DNA of 64,000 nt from JAVWHP01 sp036639955. Lineage in GTDB: Bacteria; Bacillota_I; Bacilli_A; Erysipelotrichales; Erysipelotrichaceae. Shown here piece by piece: positions 26,902 to 33,604 of the stretch. Position 1 is the stretch's first letter. Every line of letters begins with the position of its first letter. A model generated the notes under the pieces. The model had not been told where the DNA came from. It saw only the letters and a list, made by a program, of their open reading frames with translations, and ran no database searches. The stretch covers positions 1-64,000 of the forward strand of contig JAVWHP010000005.1 of NCBI GenBank assembly GCA_036639955.1, read 5' to 3'. The position numbers were made by a program, and so were the translations under genes.

Positions 26902-29103
26902 ATGAAAAAGAAATATAATGTAGAAGGAATGAGCTGTGCTGCTTGTAGTAATGCTGTTCATAATATATTAATGAAAGATCCTAATATTAATAGTGCAGAA
27001 GTAAATCTATTAATGAAACAAGTTCTTATAGTATCTAAAAAAGAATGTGATTTAACTGCTTTAAATTCTAAGCTTAGTGCTGGAGGTTTTAAACTAAGTA
27101 TAGAACCAGTAGTAGTTAAACCAATAAGCACTAAGCTAATAATAGTTTTATTGTTATTAGCTTTATTGCTTTTATATATAGGTATGTCACATATGATAAG
27201 TTTTATAGTATTACCACTACCTAAAGTTATTCATTATAATAGTAGCCCTATAGGGTTTGCAATTATTCAATTTATATTGGCTACTATTATAATGATTATG
27301 GGGTTTAAAATTTATCGAACTGGGTTGAAATCGTTATTTAGGGGGATTCCAAATATGGATAGTTTAGTAGCTATAGGTACTTTGAGTGCTTATAGTTATA
27401 GTATTTATAGTACTATAGAGATAATGATGGGGAATAGTAGTTATGTTCATAGTTTATATTATGAGTCTGCAGGAGTTGTAGTAGCTTTAGTTATGTTAGG
27501 TAATATGTTAGAAGAAAGAAGTAAGAGTAAGACTTTTGATGCTATAAGTGCTTTAATGAATTTACAAGCAAAGACATGTACTATCCTTCTAAATAATGAA
27601 CAACTTATAGTAGATATTGAAAGTTTAGAAAAAGAACAATTATTATTAATTAAACCAGGAGAAATAATACCTAGTGATAGTATAATTGTAGAAGGTACTA
27701 GTGCAGTTAATGAGGCTATGTTAAGTGGAGAAGGATTACCAATTAATAAGTATGTAGGTGATAAGTTAATTGGTGGAACTATTAACTTAACTAATGTATT
27801 AATAGCTAGAGTAAGTGAAATTGGAGAGAATACTACAATAAAACGTATGATTAAATTAGTAGAAGATGCACAAAGTATAAAAGCTCCTATAGCTAGGATT
27901 GCTGATAAGATATCAGCAATCTTTGTACCTTGCGTAATTATTATAGCTATATTTCTAACTATAGGATGGATTGTGGCTGGAGCCACAATATCTTTTGCTT
28001 TAAGTATCTTTGTTTCTGTTATGGTTATTGCTTGTCCTTGTGCTTTAGGTTTAGCAACACCTACTGCTATTATGGTAGCTACAGGTGTTGCTTCTAAACA
28101 AGGAATATATATTAAAAGTGGAGAAGCTTTAGAAAACATTAATCATATAGACACAATAGTATTTGATAAAACAGGAACTATAACTAGTGGAAAACCAGTT
28201 GTAACTAAAGTAATATCATATATAGATGAAGAAGAATTAATAAGAATTACTAGTAGTTTAGAAAAGAATAGTAATCATCCTTATGCTAAAGCTATAATAG
28301 ATTATGCTACTTCAAAAAACTTATTAGCTACTAATACTATTATAAGTAATGACATAAGTGGTAAAGGTTTAAATGGTACATATAAAAATAGTAATATAGT
28401 AGTAGGTAGCTATAGTTATATAAAAGAAAGCAATACTATCATTAATATAACTAAAGAAGATACTAAAACTATTGATAGTTTATTAGATAAAGGTAATAGT
28501 GTTATATATATAGCTATAGATAATAAACTATCAGGTATTATAGGTATAGGGGATGAAATAAAACATAATGCTAAATATGTAATAGAACAACTACATAGTA
28601 TGCATAAACACATAATACTTCTAAGTGGAGATCATAAACAAAGTGTAAAAGCGATAGCTAATAAACTTAACATAGATGAATTCCACGCAGAAGTAAACCC
28701 TATAGAAAAAGGTAATATAATAGATAAACTAAAACTGAATAAAAATAATATAGCTATGATAGGTGATGGCATCAATGATGCTATCGCCCTAAGTAAAGCT
28801 AATATAGCAATAGCAATAGGAAGTGGAAGCGATCTAGCAATAGAATGTGCAGATGTAGTATTAGTAAAAGATAATTTAGAAGACGTATTAAAAGCATTTA
28901 GATTATCTAAAAAAACAATAAGAAATATACATCAAAACTTATTTTGGGCATTCTTTTATAATACATTAGGAATACCAATAGCAGGAGGACTACTATATCT
29001 ATTTGGTGGACCATTACTAACACCAGTATTTGCAGGAACAGCAATGGCATTAAGCAGTATATTTGTAGTAGGAAATGCATTAAGATTAAATAAGTTCAAA
29101 TAG
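26902..29103 (+). CDS. copA: Copper-translocating P1B-type ATPase
   Basis: One N-terminal heavy-metal domain (GMSCAAC, residues 8-14) is followed by membrane helices, the metal-binding CPC motif (378-380 in IACPCALG), the phosphorylated Asp422 in DKTGT and the hinge GDGINDA. CPC specifies Cu(I) export in this family. At 733 residues it has one metal domain rather than two. A small CxxC metallochaperone follows at 29143. I see no CopY or CsoR regulator nearby. Confidence 0.94.
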   Translation: MKKKYNVEGMSCAACSNAVHNILMKDPNINSAEVNLLMKQVLIVSKKECDLTALNSKLSAGGFKLSIEPVVVKPISTKLIIVLLLLALLLLYIGMSHMISFIVLPLPKVIHYNSSPIGFAIIQFILATIIMIMGFKIYRTGLKSLFRGIPNMDSLVAIGTLSAYSYSIYSTIEIMMGNSSYVHSLYYESAGVVVALVMLGNMLEERSKSKTFDAISALMNLQAKTCTILLNNEQLIVDIESLEKEQLLLIKPGEIIPSDSIIVEGTSAVNEAMLSGEGLPINKYVGDKLIGGTINLTNVLIARVSEIGENTTIKRMIKLVEDAQSIKAPIARIADKISAIFVPCVIIIAIFLTIGWIVAGATISFALSIFVSVMVIACPCALGLATPTAIMVATGVASKQGIYIKSGEALENINHIDTIVFDKTGTITSGKPVVTKVISYIDEEELIRITSSLEKNSNHPYAKAIIDYATSKNLLATNTIISNDISGKGLNGTYKNSNIVVGSYSYIKESNTIINITKEDTKTIDSLLDKGNSVIYIAIDNKLSGIIGIGDEIKHNAKYVIEQLHSMHKHIILLSGDHKQSVKAIANKLNIDEFHAEVNPIEKGNIIDKLKLNKNNIAMIGDGINDAIALSKANIAIAIGSGSDLAIECADVVLVKDNLEDVLKAFRLSKKTIRNIHQNLFWAFFYNTLGIPIAGGLLYLFGGPLLTPVFAGTAMALSSIFVVGNALRLNKFK

Positions 29104-29142
29104 AATAAAAATTATATGATATAATAGTTAAGAGGTGATAAT

Positions 29143-29334
29143 ATGAAAGATATAATACTATTAAAAGATTTAGAATGCCAAAACTGCGTAAATAAAATAT
29201 CTAATGCATTAGAAGCAGCAAATATAGACTTTGAAATATCATTAGCAAATAAATACGTAGTAATAAACGGAAATAAAGATATGTTAGCATTAGCTAAAAG
29301 AATTATAGAAGAAACAGGATTCAATATTCTTTAA
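29143..29334 (+). CDS. Heavy-metal-associated domain protein, CopZ-like
   Basis: A 63-residue single HMA-fold protein with one CxxC (LECQNCVNKI, residues 10-19) in the position of the copper-binding loop. The usual MxCxxC is LECQNC here, with Leu in place of Met. It lies 39 bases after copA with an RBS AGAGGTGA and a TATAAT-like box upstream. It probably delivers copper to CopA or buffers it. Confidence 0.8.
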   Translation: MKDIILLKDLECQNCVNKISNALEAANIDFEISLANKYVVINGNKDMLALAKRIIEETGFNIL

Positions 29335-29491
29335 TACTATAAATAGTAATAGAAATAAAACTAGCTAAACCAATAATAAAATTAAAAAAACTATTGCTAC
29401 TCAATATAGATATATTGAGTAGCTTTTCTATACTATAAAAGATAGTAAAGATTATTATAATAGCTAAAGAAGACTTTTGAAGTCTATTCAT
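29321..29491 (-). CDS. Small two-helix membrane protein (candidate, 56 aa)
   Basis: On the minus strand an ATG at 29491-29489 has a good ribosome binding site (AAGGGTGA, seven bases away) and opens a 56-codon frame ending at TGA 29323-29321. The predicted peptide has two hydrophobic stretches (LAIIIIFTIFYSI and FFNFIIGLASFISITIY) with a few basic residues at the start. Codon usage fits the neighbours. Its end overlaps the end of the CopZ-like gene by 14 bases, and the hairpin at 29396-29427 lies within it, which counts against it. No homology is claimed. Confidence 0.45.
   Translation of the reverse strand: MNRLQKSSLAIIIIFTIFYSIEKLLNISILSSNSFFNFIIGLASFISITIYSIKEY
29396..29427 (+). terminator. 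Terminator after the copper genes
   Basis: A thirteen-base perfect inverted repeat (GCTACTCAATATA / TATATTGAGTAGC) is followed by TTTT and preceded by an A run, so it could act in both directions. It lies inside the candidate minus-strand ORF 29321-29491. Confidence 0.7.
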
Positions 29492-29576
29492 TATATCACC
29501 CTTATAATTTATGAAAGAAATAATAATTTATGCATGATATAAAGAAACAAAGCATAAAGTAAAGGGAGGTGAAAAG

Positions 29577-30566
29577 ATGAAAACGAAGATAATTGCTGGA
29601 ATAGGAATAGCAGTTTTAGCAATAGCATTAATTATTGGATTAAAACCTAAATCATTTGACAAACAATTAAGTAAAGCAATGAAAGGAATGAGTTCTTATA
29701 CACTAGAAGGAGAAATGGAATTAATAAAAGGAGAAGATACTAAAAGTTATATTATACAAGTATCTTATTTAGATGATAAAGATAAAGATAATTATAAAGT
29801 AAGTTTATTTGATAAGAATTTAAATCAAGAACAAGTAATATTAGCTAATAAAAGTGGAGTATTTGTAGTTACACCTAGTTTAAATCAAATATTTAAATTT
29901 GAAGGAGATTGGCCAATGAATTCTCCTAAACCATATCTATTACAAACAATGTTAGATGTAGTAGAAAATGATAAAGCAGTAATAAAGAAAGAAAGTGATG
30001 GATACTTAGTAAGTAGTGAAGTAAGTTATGCAAATAATAAATCTTATACAAGACAAGAAATGTTATTTGATAAAGATACTAAAATTAAATGGGTACAAAT
30101 ATATAATAAAGATAATGTAGCAGAATTAAAATTAGTATTTAATAAAGTAGAATATAATAATGAATTAAAAGAAGAATTCTTTAAAGAACCTAGTAATTTA
30201 GAAAAGAGTGAAAGTAAAGAAACTATAGGTAAAGAAGATTTACCAATGTATCCAGTAGAAGTATTTAATGCACAATTAAGTAATGCTAGTGTTGTAGATA
30301 ATGAAGATGGAGTTAAACATATATTAGATTTTAAAGGAGATAAGAGTTTTACAGTAATAGAAAAGATTAAAGAAGTAAGTAAAGAAACACAAAGTGTAGT
30401 AATGGGAGGAGTATTAGTAGATTCTATGGATGTTATAGGAGTATATGATGGAAATAGTATGAGTGCAATAAATAATAATTTAGAAATAAGTGTATTTTCA
30501 GATGAGTTAGATCCTCAGGAAATGTTAAGTGTAATACAAAGTATGCAAGTATCAGTGATGAAGTAA
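29577..30566 (+). CDS. LolA-like membrane-anchored protein (YdcC-type)
   Basis: An N-terminal signal or anchor (to about residue 21) is followed by about 300 residues that read like the LolA/YdcC fold: repeated beta-strands with short turns, such as SYTLEGEMELIKG, NYKVSLFDKN and GVFVVTPSLNQIFKFEGDWP. There is no Cys lipobox, so it is likely a single-pass anchored outside protein. In Bacillus subtilis ydcC lies just upstream of alr and the ndoAI-ndoA toxin pair; here mazF follows after 3 bases, which supports the assignment. The biochemical role is unknown. Confidence 0.7.
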   Translation: MKTKIIAGIGIAVLAIALIIGLKPKSFDKQLSKAMKGMSSYTLEGEMELIKGEDTKSYIIQVSYLDDKDKDNYKVSLFDKNLNQEQVILANKSGVFVVTPSLNQIFKFEGDWPMNSPKPYLLQTMLDVVENDKAVIKKESDGYLVSSEVSYANNKSYTRQEMLFDKDTKIKWVQIYNKDNVAELKLVFNKVEYNNELKEEFFKEPSNLEKSESKETIGKEDLPMYPVEVFNAQLSNASVVDNEDGVKHILDFKGDKSFTVIEKIKEVSKETQSVVMGGVLVDSMDVIGVYDGNSMSAINNNLEISVFSDELDPQEMLSVIQSMQVSVMK

Positions 30567-30569
30567 AGA

Positions 30570-30905
30570 ATGATGGTTAATCGAGGAGATGTATATTATG
30601 CTGATTTATCACCTATTGTAGGAAGTGAACAAGGAGGAGTAAGGCCGGTAGTAGTAATACAGAATGATAAAGGGAATACTTATTCAAAGACTATAATAAT
30701 AGCACCTATATCAAAGAAGATGAGTAAACCACCATTACCAACACATGTTATATTTGCAGATGAAGCATTAGACTATGTATCAATGATATTATTAGAACAA
30801 GTAAGAACGATAGATAAGAAGAGATTAACTACATGGATATGTAAGCTAGATATAGGTACAATGGGGAAGATAAATGAAGCTTTAAAAATAAGTTTAGGGT
30901 TATAA
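30570..30905 (+). CDS. mazF: MazF/NdoA-type endoribonuclease toxin
   Basis: The 111 residues start VNRGDVYYADLSPIVGSEQGGVRPVVVIQND, the PemK/MazF family core with the conserved Arg-Gly-Asp start, Gly-Gly-Val-Arg-Pro loop and later LLEQVRTIDKKRL. These mRNA interferases cut single-stranded RNA at short motifs and are normally held by a MazE antitoxin encoded just upstream. No antitoxin gene is visible here: the gene upstream is the LolA-like protein, 3 bases away. The start at 30570 or 30573 cannot be told apart (two ATGs in a row). Confidence 0.92.
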   Translation: MMVNRGDVYYADLSPIVGSEQGGVRPVVVIQNDKGNTYSKTIIIAPISKKMSKPPLPTHVIFADEALDYVSMILLEQVRTIDKKRLTTWICKLDIGTMGKINEALKISLGL

Positions 30906-30926
30906 AGTGCGTAAAGCACTTTTTTT
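30904..30926 (+). terminator. Terminator after mazF
   Basis: AAAGTGC / GCACTTT stem, 5-base loop, T run. Confidence 0.93.
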
Positions 30927-30946
30927 AAATATTAGGAATAAAAGAC

Positions 30947-30975
30947 TTGTCAAAGACAGTTTTACATGGTAGAAT
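30947..30975 (+). promoter_or_regulatory. Promoter of the tRNA cluster
   Basis: TTGTCA (30947-30952), a 17-base spacer and TAGAAT (30970-30975) end 25 bases before tRNA-Ser. No other promoter-like site is needed for the five tRNA genes. Confidence 0.75.
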
Positions 30976-31000
30976 ATACAAGCGTTAAAAAGTTCAGCAT

Positions 31001-31091
31001 GGAGAAGTACTCAAGCGGCTGAAGAGGTGCCCCTGCTAAGGGTATAGGTCGGGCAACTGGCGCGAGGGTTCAAATCCCTCCTTCTCCGCCA
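31001..31091 (+). tRNA. tRNA-Ser (GCT)
   Basis: Acceptor arms GGAGAAG / CTTCTCC pair fully. The long variable arm marks a serine tRNA, the anticodon is GCT in CCCCTGCTAAGGG, and the T-loop is GGGTTCAAATCCC. CCA is encoded at 31089-31091. It reads AGC/AGT codons. Confidence 0.97.
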
Positions 31092-31120
31092 TTTATTTTA
31101 TTATTATTTATTTTGTTTTT

Positions 31121-31196
31121 GGTCCAGTGGTGTAGCGGTTAACATGCCTCCCTGTCACGGAGGAGATCGTGGGTTCGATTCCCATCTGGACCGCCA
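31121..31196 (+). tRNA. tRNA-Asp (GTC), copy 1
   Basis: A full cloverleaf with acceptor GGTCCAG / CTGGACC, anticodon GTC in CCTGTCACG and encoded CCA. It is identical to the copy at 31342-31417. Confidence 0.97.
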
Positions 31197-31209
31197 ATTT
31201 AAATTATAC

Positions 31210-31283
31210 GCAGGTGTAGTTTAATGGTAGAACACAACCTTGCCAAGGTTGATACGAGAGTTCGATTCTCTTCACCCGCTCCA
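31210..31283 (+). tRNA. tRNA-Gly (GCC), copy 1
   Basis: Anticodon GCC in CTTGCCAAG, encoded CCA, 74 bases. The acceptor stem GCAGGTG / CACCCGC has an A-C mismatch at the third pair (A3, C70), where related tRNA-Gly genes have G-C. The same mismatch is present in the second copy. Confidence 0.95.
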
Positions 31284-31341
31284 TATTAGTAAAAGTTTCA
31301 TTAATTTTGAAGATGATTTAAAGTAATATTTAAAGTGCCAC

Positions 31342-31417
31342 GGTCCAGTGGTGTAGCGGTTAACATGCCTCCCTGTCACGGAGGAGATCGTGGGTTCGAT
31401 TCCCATCTGGACCGCCA
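31342..31417 (+). tRNA. tRNA-Asp (GTC), copy 2
   Basis: Same sequence as 31121-31196, part of a duplicated Asp-Gly pair including the 13-base spacer. Confidence 0.97.
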
Positions 31418-31430
31418 ATTTAAATTATAC

Positions 31431-31504
31431 GCAGGTGTAGTTTAATGGTAGAACACAACCTTGCCAAGGTTGATACGAGAGTTCGATTCTCTTCACCCGC
31501 TCCA
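31431..31504 (+). tRNA. tRNA-Gly (GCC), copy 2
   Basis: Same sequence as 31210-31283, with the same A3-C70 mismatch in the acceptor stem. Confidence 0.95.
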
Positions 31505-31522
31505 AAATTATATGAGATATAG

Positions 31523-31548
31523 CATGTCCTAAGGGACATGTTTTTTTT
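31523..31548 (+). terminator. Terminator of the tRNA cluster
   Basis: CATGTCC / GGACATG stem with a short loop and eight T. Confidence 0.93.
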
Positions 31549-31677
31549 ATATAATATCATAATAAATAGTAATTTAAGACTTTTTATAACAATAGAAAGC
31601 CGATATTAAACAAAAATTAGAAAAATAGTGAGTACAGTGATAATATAAAAGAGCAAAAGAATGCATAAGGAGATAAA

Positions 31678-32073
31678 ATGAAAAACACTAAGGGATTTAC
31701 ATTAATTGAATTGATTGTTGTTATAGCAATCTTAGGAGTACTAGCTTTAATACTAGTTCCAAACTTTATGGGATATTTAGAAGATTCAAAAAAAGCAACA
31801 GCAGAAACAAATGCTAGAAATGCTTATACGATGGCTACTAGCTATGCAGCTAAGGGTAATGCTGAACCTGATGGATCATTTACATTAAAAGAAGTAAATG
31901 ATAAAGTCTTATTAGATTATCCAACGGATCCTTATAAAACTATAGTAACTTGTGAAGGTGCTGTATTACCAGGAGATGGTTGTACTAAGGTTAAAAATGT
32001 ACAAGTAACTAGTTCTGGACATGTAGTAATATTTGAAAAGAATAAAATTACAATTGATGGAGAAGCTAAATAA
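31678..32073 (+). CDS. Type IV prepilin-like protein
   Basis: The class III signal sequence MKNTKG-FTLIEL is textbook: a short basic leader, cleavage after Gly6, Glu at mature position 5, then a hydrophobic helix to about residue 27. The rest is a small C-terminal domain with two Cys (CEGAVLPGDGC) that could form a disulfide. It has 131 residues, like ComGC or minor pilins. No assembly ATPase, prepilin peptidase or membrane platform gene is next to it, and it is a single-gene unit with its own RBS (AAGGAGAT) and terminator. It must rely on genes elsewhere. Confidence 0.88.
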   Translation: MKNTKGFTLIELIVVIAILGVLALILVPNFMGYLEDSKKATAETNARNAYTMATSYAAKGNAEPDGSFTLKEVNDKVLLDYPTDPYKTIVTCEGAVLPGDGCTKVKNVQVTSSGHVVIFEKNKITIDGEAK

Positions 32074-32074
32074 T

Positions 32075-32113
32075 AAATAATAAGACTGTAGTTCATCTAC
32101 AGTCTTATTATTT
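32075..32113 (+). terminator. Terminator after the prepilin gene
   Basis: A seventeen-base perfect stem (32075-32091 with 32097-32113) with a 5-base loop and a T-rich 3' arm; it looks usable from both directions. Confidence 0.9.
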
Positions 32114-32178
32114 ATATAAGTTAGAAACTATTATAATATTAGGAATGGGTGTATAATATAAAAGAATGAGGTGTAAAG

Positions 32179-33036
32179 ATGGAAAAAGAATGTTGGTGTG
32201 GTTCTCATAAGTTATATGAAGAATGTCATAAAGAGTTCGATGAACATATAACTAAATTAGAAAAGATTAATAAGTTGGTTCCTAGTAAGAAGCTAATTAA
32301 GAATGAAGAACAGATTAAAGGGATTAGAGAATCAGCAATTATTAATACTAAAGTATTAGATTATGTTAGTGAAAGAATTAGAGTGGGGGTGTCTACTCAA
32401 GATATAGATGATTGGGTTAATGAAATAACTTATAGTAATGGTGCTATACCTGCTGATTTGAATTTTGAAGGTTATCCAAAGAGTGTTTGTACTTCGGTTA
32501 ATGATCAGGTTTGTCATGGGATACCAAGTGAAGATGTTATATTAAAAGATGGAGATATAGTTAATGTAGATGTGTCTACTATATATAAGGGGTATTATTC
32601 AGATGCTTCTAGAATGTTTATTATAGGTAATGCTAATAAGAAGATTGAGAAGTTTATTAGAGTTGCTAAGGAGTGTTTAGAGGAAGGTATTAAGGCTACT
32701 AAACCGTGGGGTTGTTTAGGTGATATTGGAGAAGCTATCGCAAGACATGCAAGGATTAATGGGTATAGCGTTGTTAGAGAGTTCTGTGGGCATGGAGTTG
32801 GTCTGGAATTTCATGAGGATCCTTATGTATTACATTATGGAAGAAAAGGTTATGGTATGATATTAGCACCTGGTATGATATTTACTATTGAACCAATGAT
32901 AAATATGGGGAAGAGAAGTATATTTATAGATGAGAGTGATGGGTGGAGTTGTTATACTGCTGATGGTAGTCTTTCTGCCCAATGGGAATGTACATTGTTA
33001 GTAAGTGAAACGGGAATTGAAATATTAACTAAATAA
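32179..33036 (+). CDS. map: Methionine aminopeptidase with N-terminal SEC-C zinc motif
   Basis: Type I MAP removes the initiator Met from nascent proteins. Residues 5-17 (CWCGSHKLYEECH) form a SEC-C zinc-binding motif, probably a ribosome contact. The peptidase core follows, with the metal ligands in DVSTIYKGYYSDASRMF, the His in CGHGVGLEFHE and the Glu residues in TIEPM and near the end (SAQWECTLLV). The 285 residues match the SEC-C-bearing subgroup. It is a single gene with its own terminator. Confidence 0.93.
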   Translation: MEKECWCGSHKLYEECHKEFDEHITKLEKINKLVPSKKLIKNEEQIKGIRESAIINTKVLDYVSERIRVGVSTQDIDDWVNEITYSNGAIPADLNFEGYPKSVCTSVNDQVCHGIPSEDVILKDGDIVNVDVSTIYKGYYSDASRMFIIGNANKKIEKFIRVAKECLEEGIKATKPWGCLGDIGEAIARHARINGYSVVREFCGHGVGLEFHEDPYVLHYGRKGYGMILAPGMIFTIEPMINMGKRSIFIDESDGWSCYTADGSLSAQWECTLLVSETGIEILTK

Positions 33037-33038
33037 GT

Positions 33039-33060
33039 AAGGTCTCTAAGGAGACCTTTT
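33039..33060 (+). terminator. Terminator after map
   Basis: AAGGTCTC / GAGACCTT stem with a 4-base loop and a short T run. Confidence 0.85.
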
Positions 33061-33110
33061 GTTATATATACTAAGTTTTACACATTGTGTGAAAGATAAA
33101 TAAAATTAAG

Positions 33111-33139
33111 TTCATATTTTAGGGTGGTATACATATAAT
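33111..33139 (+). promoter_or_regulatory. Possible distal promoter with an operator-like half site
   Basis: TTCATA (33111-33116), 17 bases, TATAAT (33134-33139). TGGTATAC (33125-33132) in the spacer matches one half of the palindrome at 33402. Weak -35. The rest of 33140-33350 shows no gene; it is A/T-rich without clear structure. Confidence 0.35.
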
Positions 33140-33350
33140 TAAGTGTGGTAAAGATTATGAATTTGTTTAGATTTTATATAATTTTACAAGAAAATGCATG
33201 AAACGGATGTGAAATGTTATGAATGGATAAAAAAGTTTTAAAAAAATGAATAAAATTCAAAATAACGAAATAAACGATAAATAAAGGCTATTTGGAATGT
33301 AAGCGGTATTTTCTTATCCCATTTTCTCACATTTTCTTAAAAAAAACTTT

Positions 33351-33388
33351 AGAAAACGCTTGCAATGAAAAGAAGTATGTAGTATTAT
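33351..33388 (+). promoter_or_regulatory. CcpA cre site overlapping the PTS operon promoter
   Basis: AGAAAACGCTTGCA (33351-33364) matches the cre consensus TGWAANCGNTNWCA at 12 of 14 positions. It overlaps the -35 box TTGCAA (33360-33365), which is followed by a 17-base spacer and TATTAT (33383-33388). A bound CcpA would block the promoter, so carbon catabolite repression is expected. Confidence 0.75.
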
Positions 33389-33401
33389 ATTGAGGTACCG
33401 A

Positions 33402-33413
33402 TGGTATATACCA
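33402..33413 (+). promoter_or_regulatory. Palindromic GntR-type operator
   Basis: TGGTATATACCA is a perfect 12-bp palindrome placed at the expected transcription start, 14 bases after the -10 box. It resembles operators of the HutC/NagR branch of GntR repressors (TGGT-centre-ACCA). A GntR-UTRA regulator is encoded at the end of the same gene group (37396). A further TGGTATAC half site is at 33523. Confidence 0.7.
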
Positions 33414-33414
33414 A

Positions 33415-33604
33415 GTGGAATTAGCAATAAATCAAACGATCGCGCATAAGTGATATAATTCTTGATTAGCTAAGGAAAGTTGGAATAGTCATCGACAAGT
33501 TAATTCATATGCCGTACAGCGATGGTATACGAATTGACTTAGAAAGAAACTATGTTTTATTTCTAGGAAAAGAAAACATAGATACTCACTAGGAGGAGAA
33601 TTAA
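33415..33604 (+). promoter_or_regulatory. Structured 5' UTR of the PTS EIIC gene
   Basis: About 200 untranslated bases contain three successive helices: 33421-33425/33469-33473 with 33431-33435/33462-33466; 33497-33506/33531-33540 enclosing 33508-33513/33524-33529; and 33550-33558/33573-33581, just before AGGAGGAG. There is no T run, so any control would be translational or by mRNA stability. I do not recognise a known riboswitch class. Confidence 0.5.

Noticed and set aside
29321..29334. Frameshift in the CopZ-like gene
   Set aside because: The 63-residue length and the C-terminal strand are normal for an HMA domain; the overlap with the minus-strand frame is not evidence of damage.
33421..33540. 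LicT/SacT-type RAT antiterminator before the PTS gene
   Set aside because: The sequence does not match the RAT consensus, there is no overlapping terminator with a T run, and no BglG-family gene is nearby.
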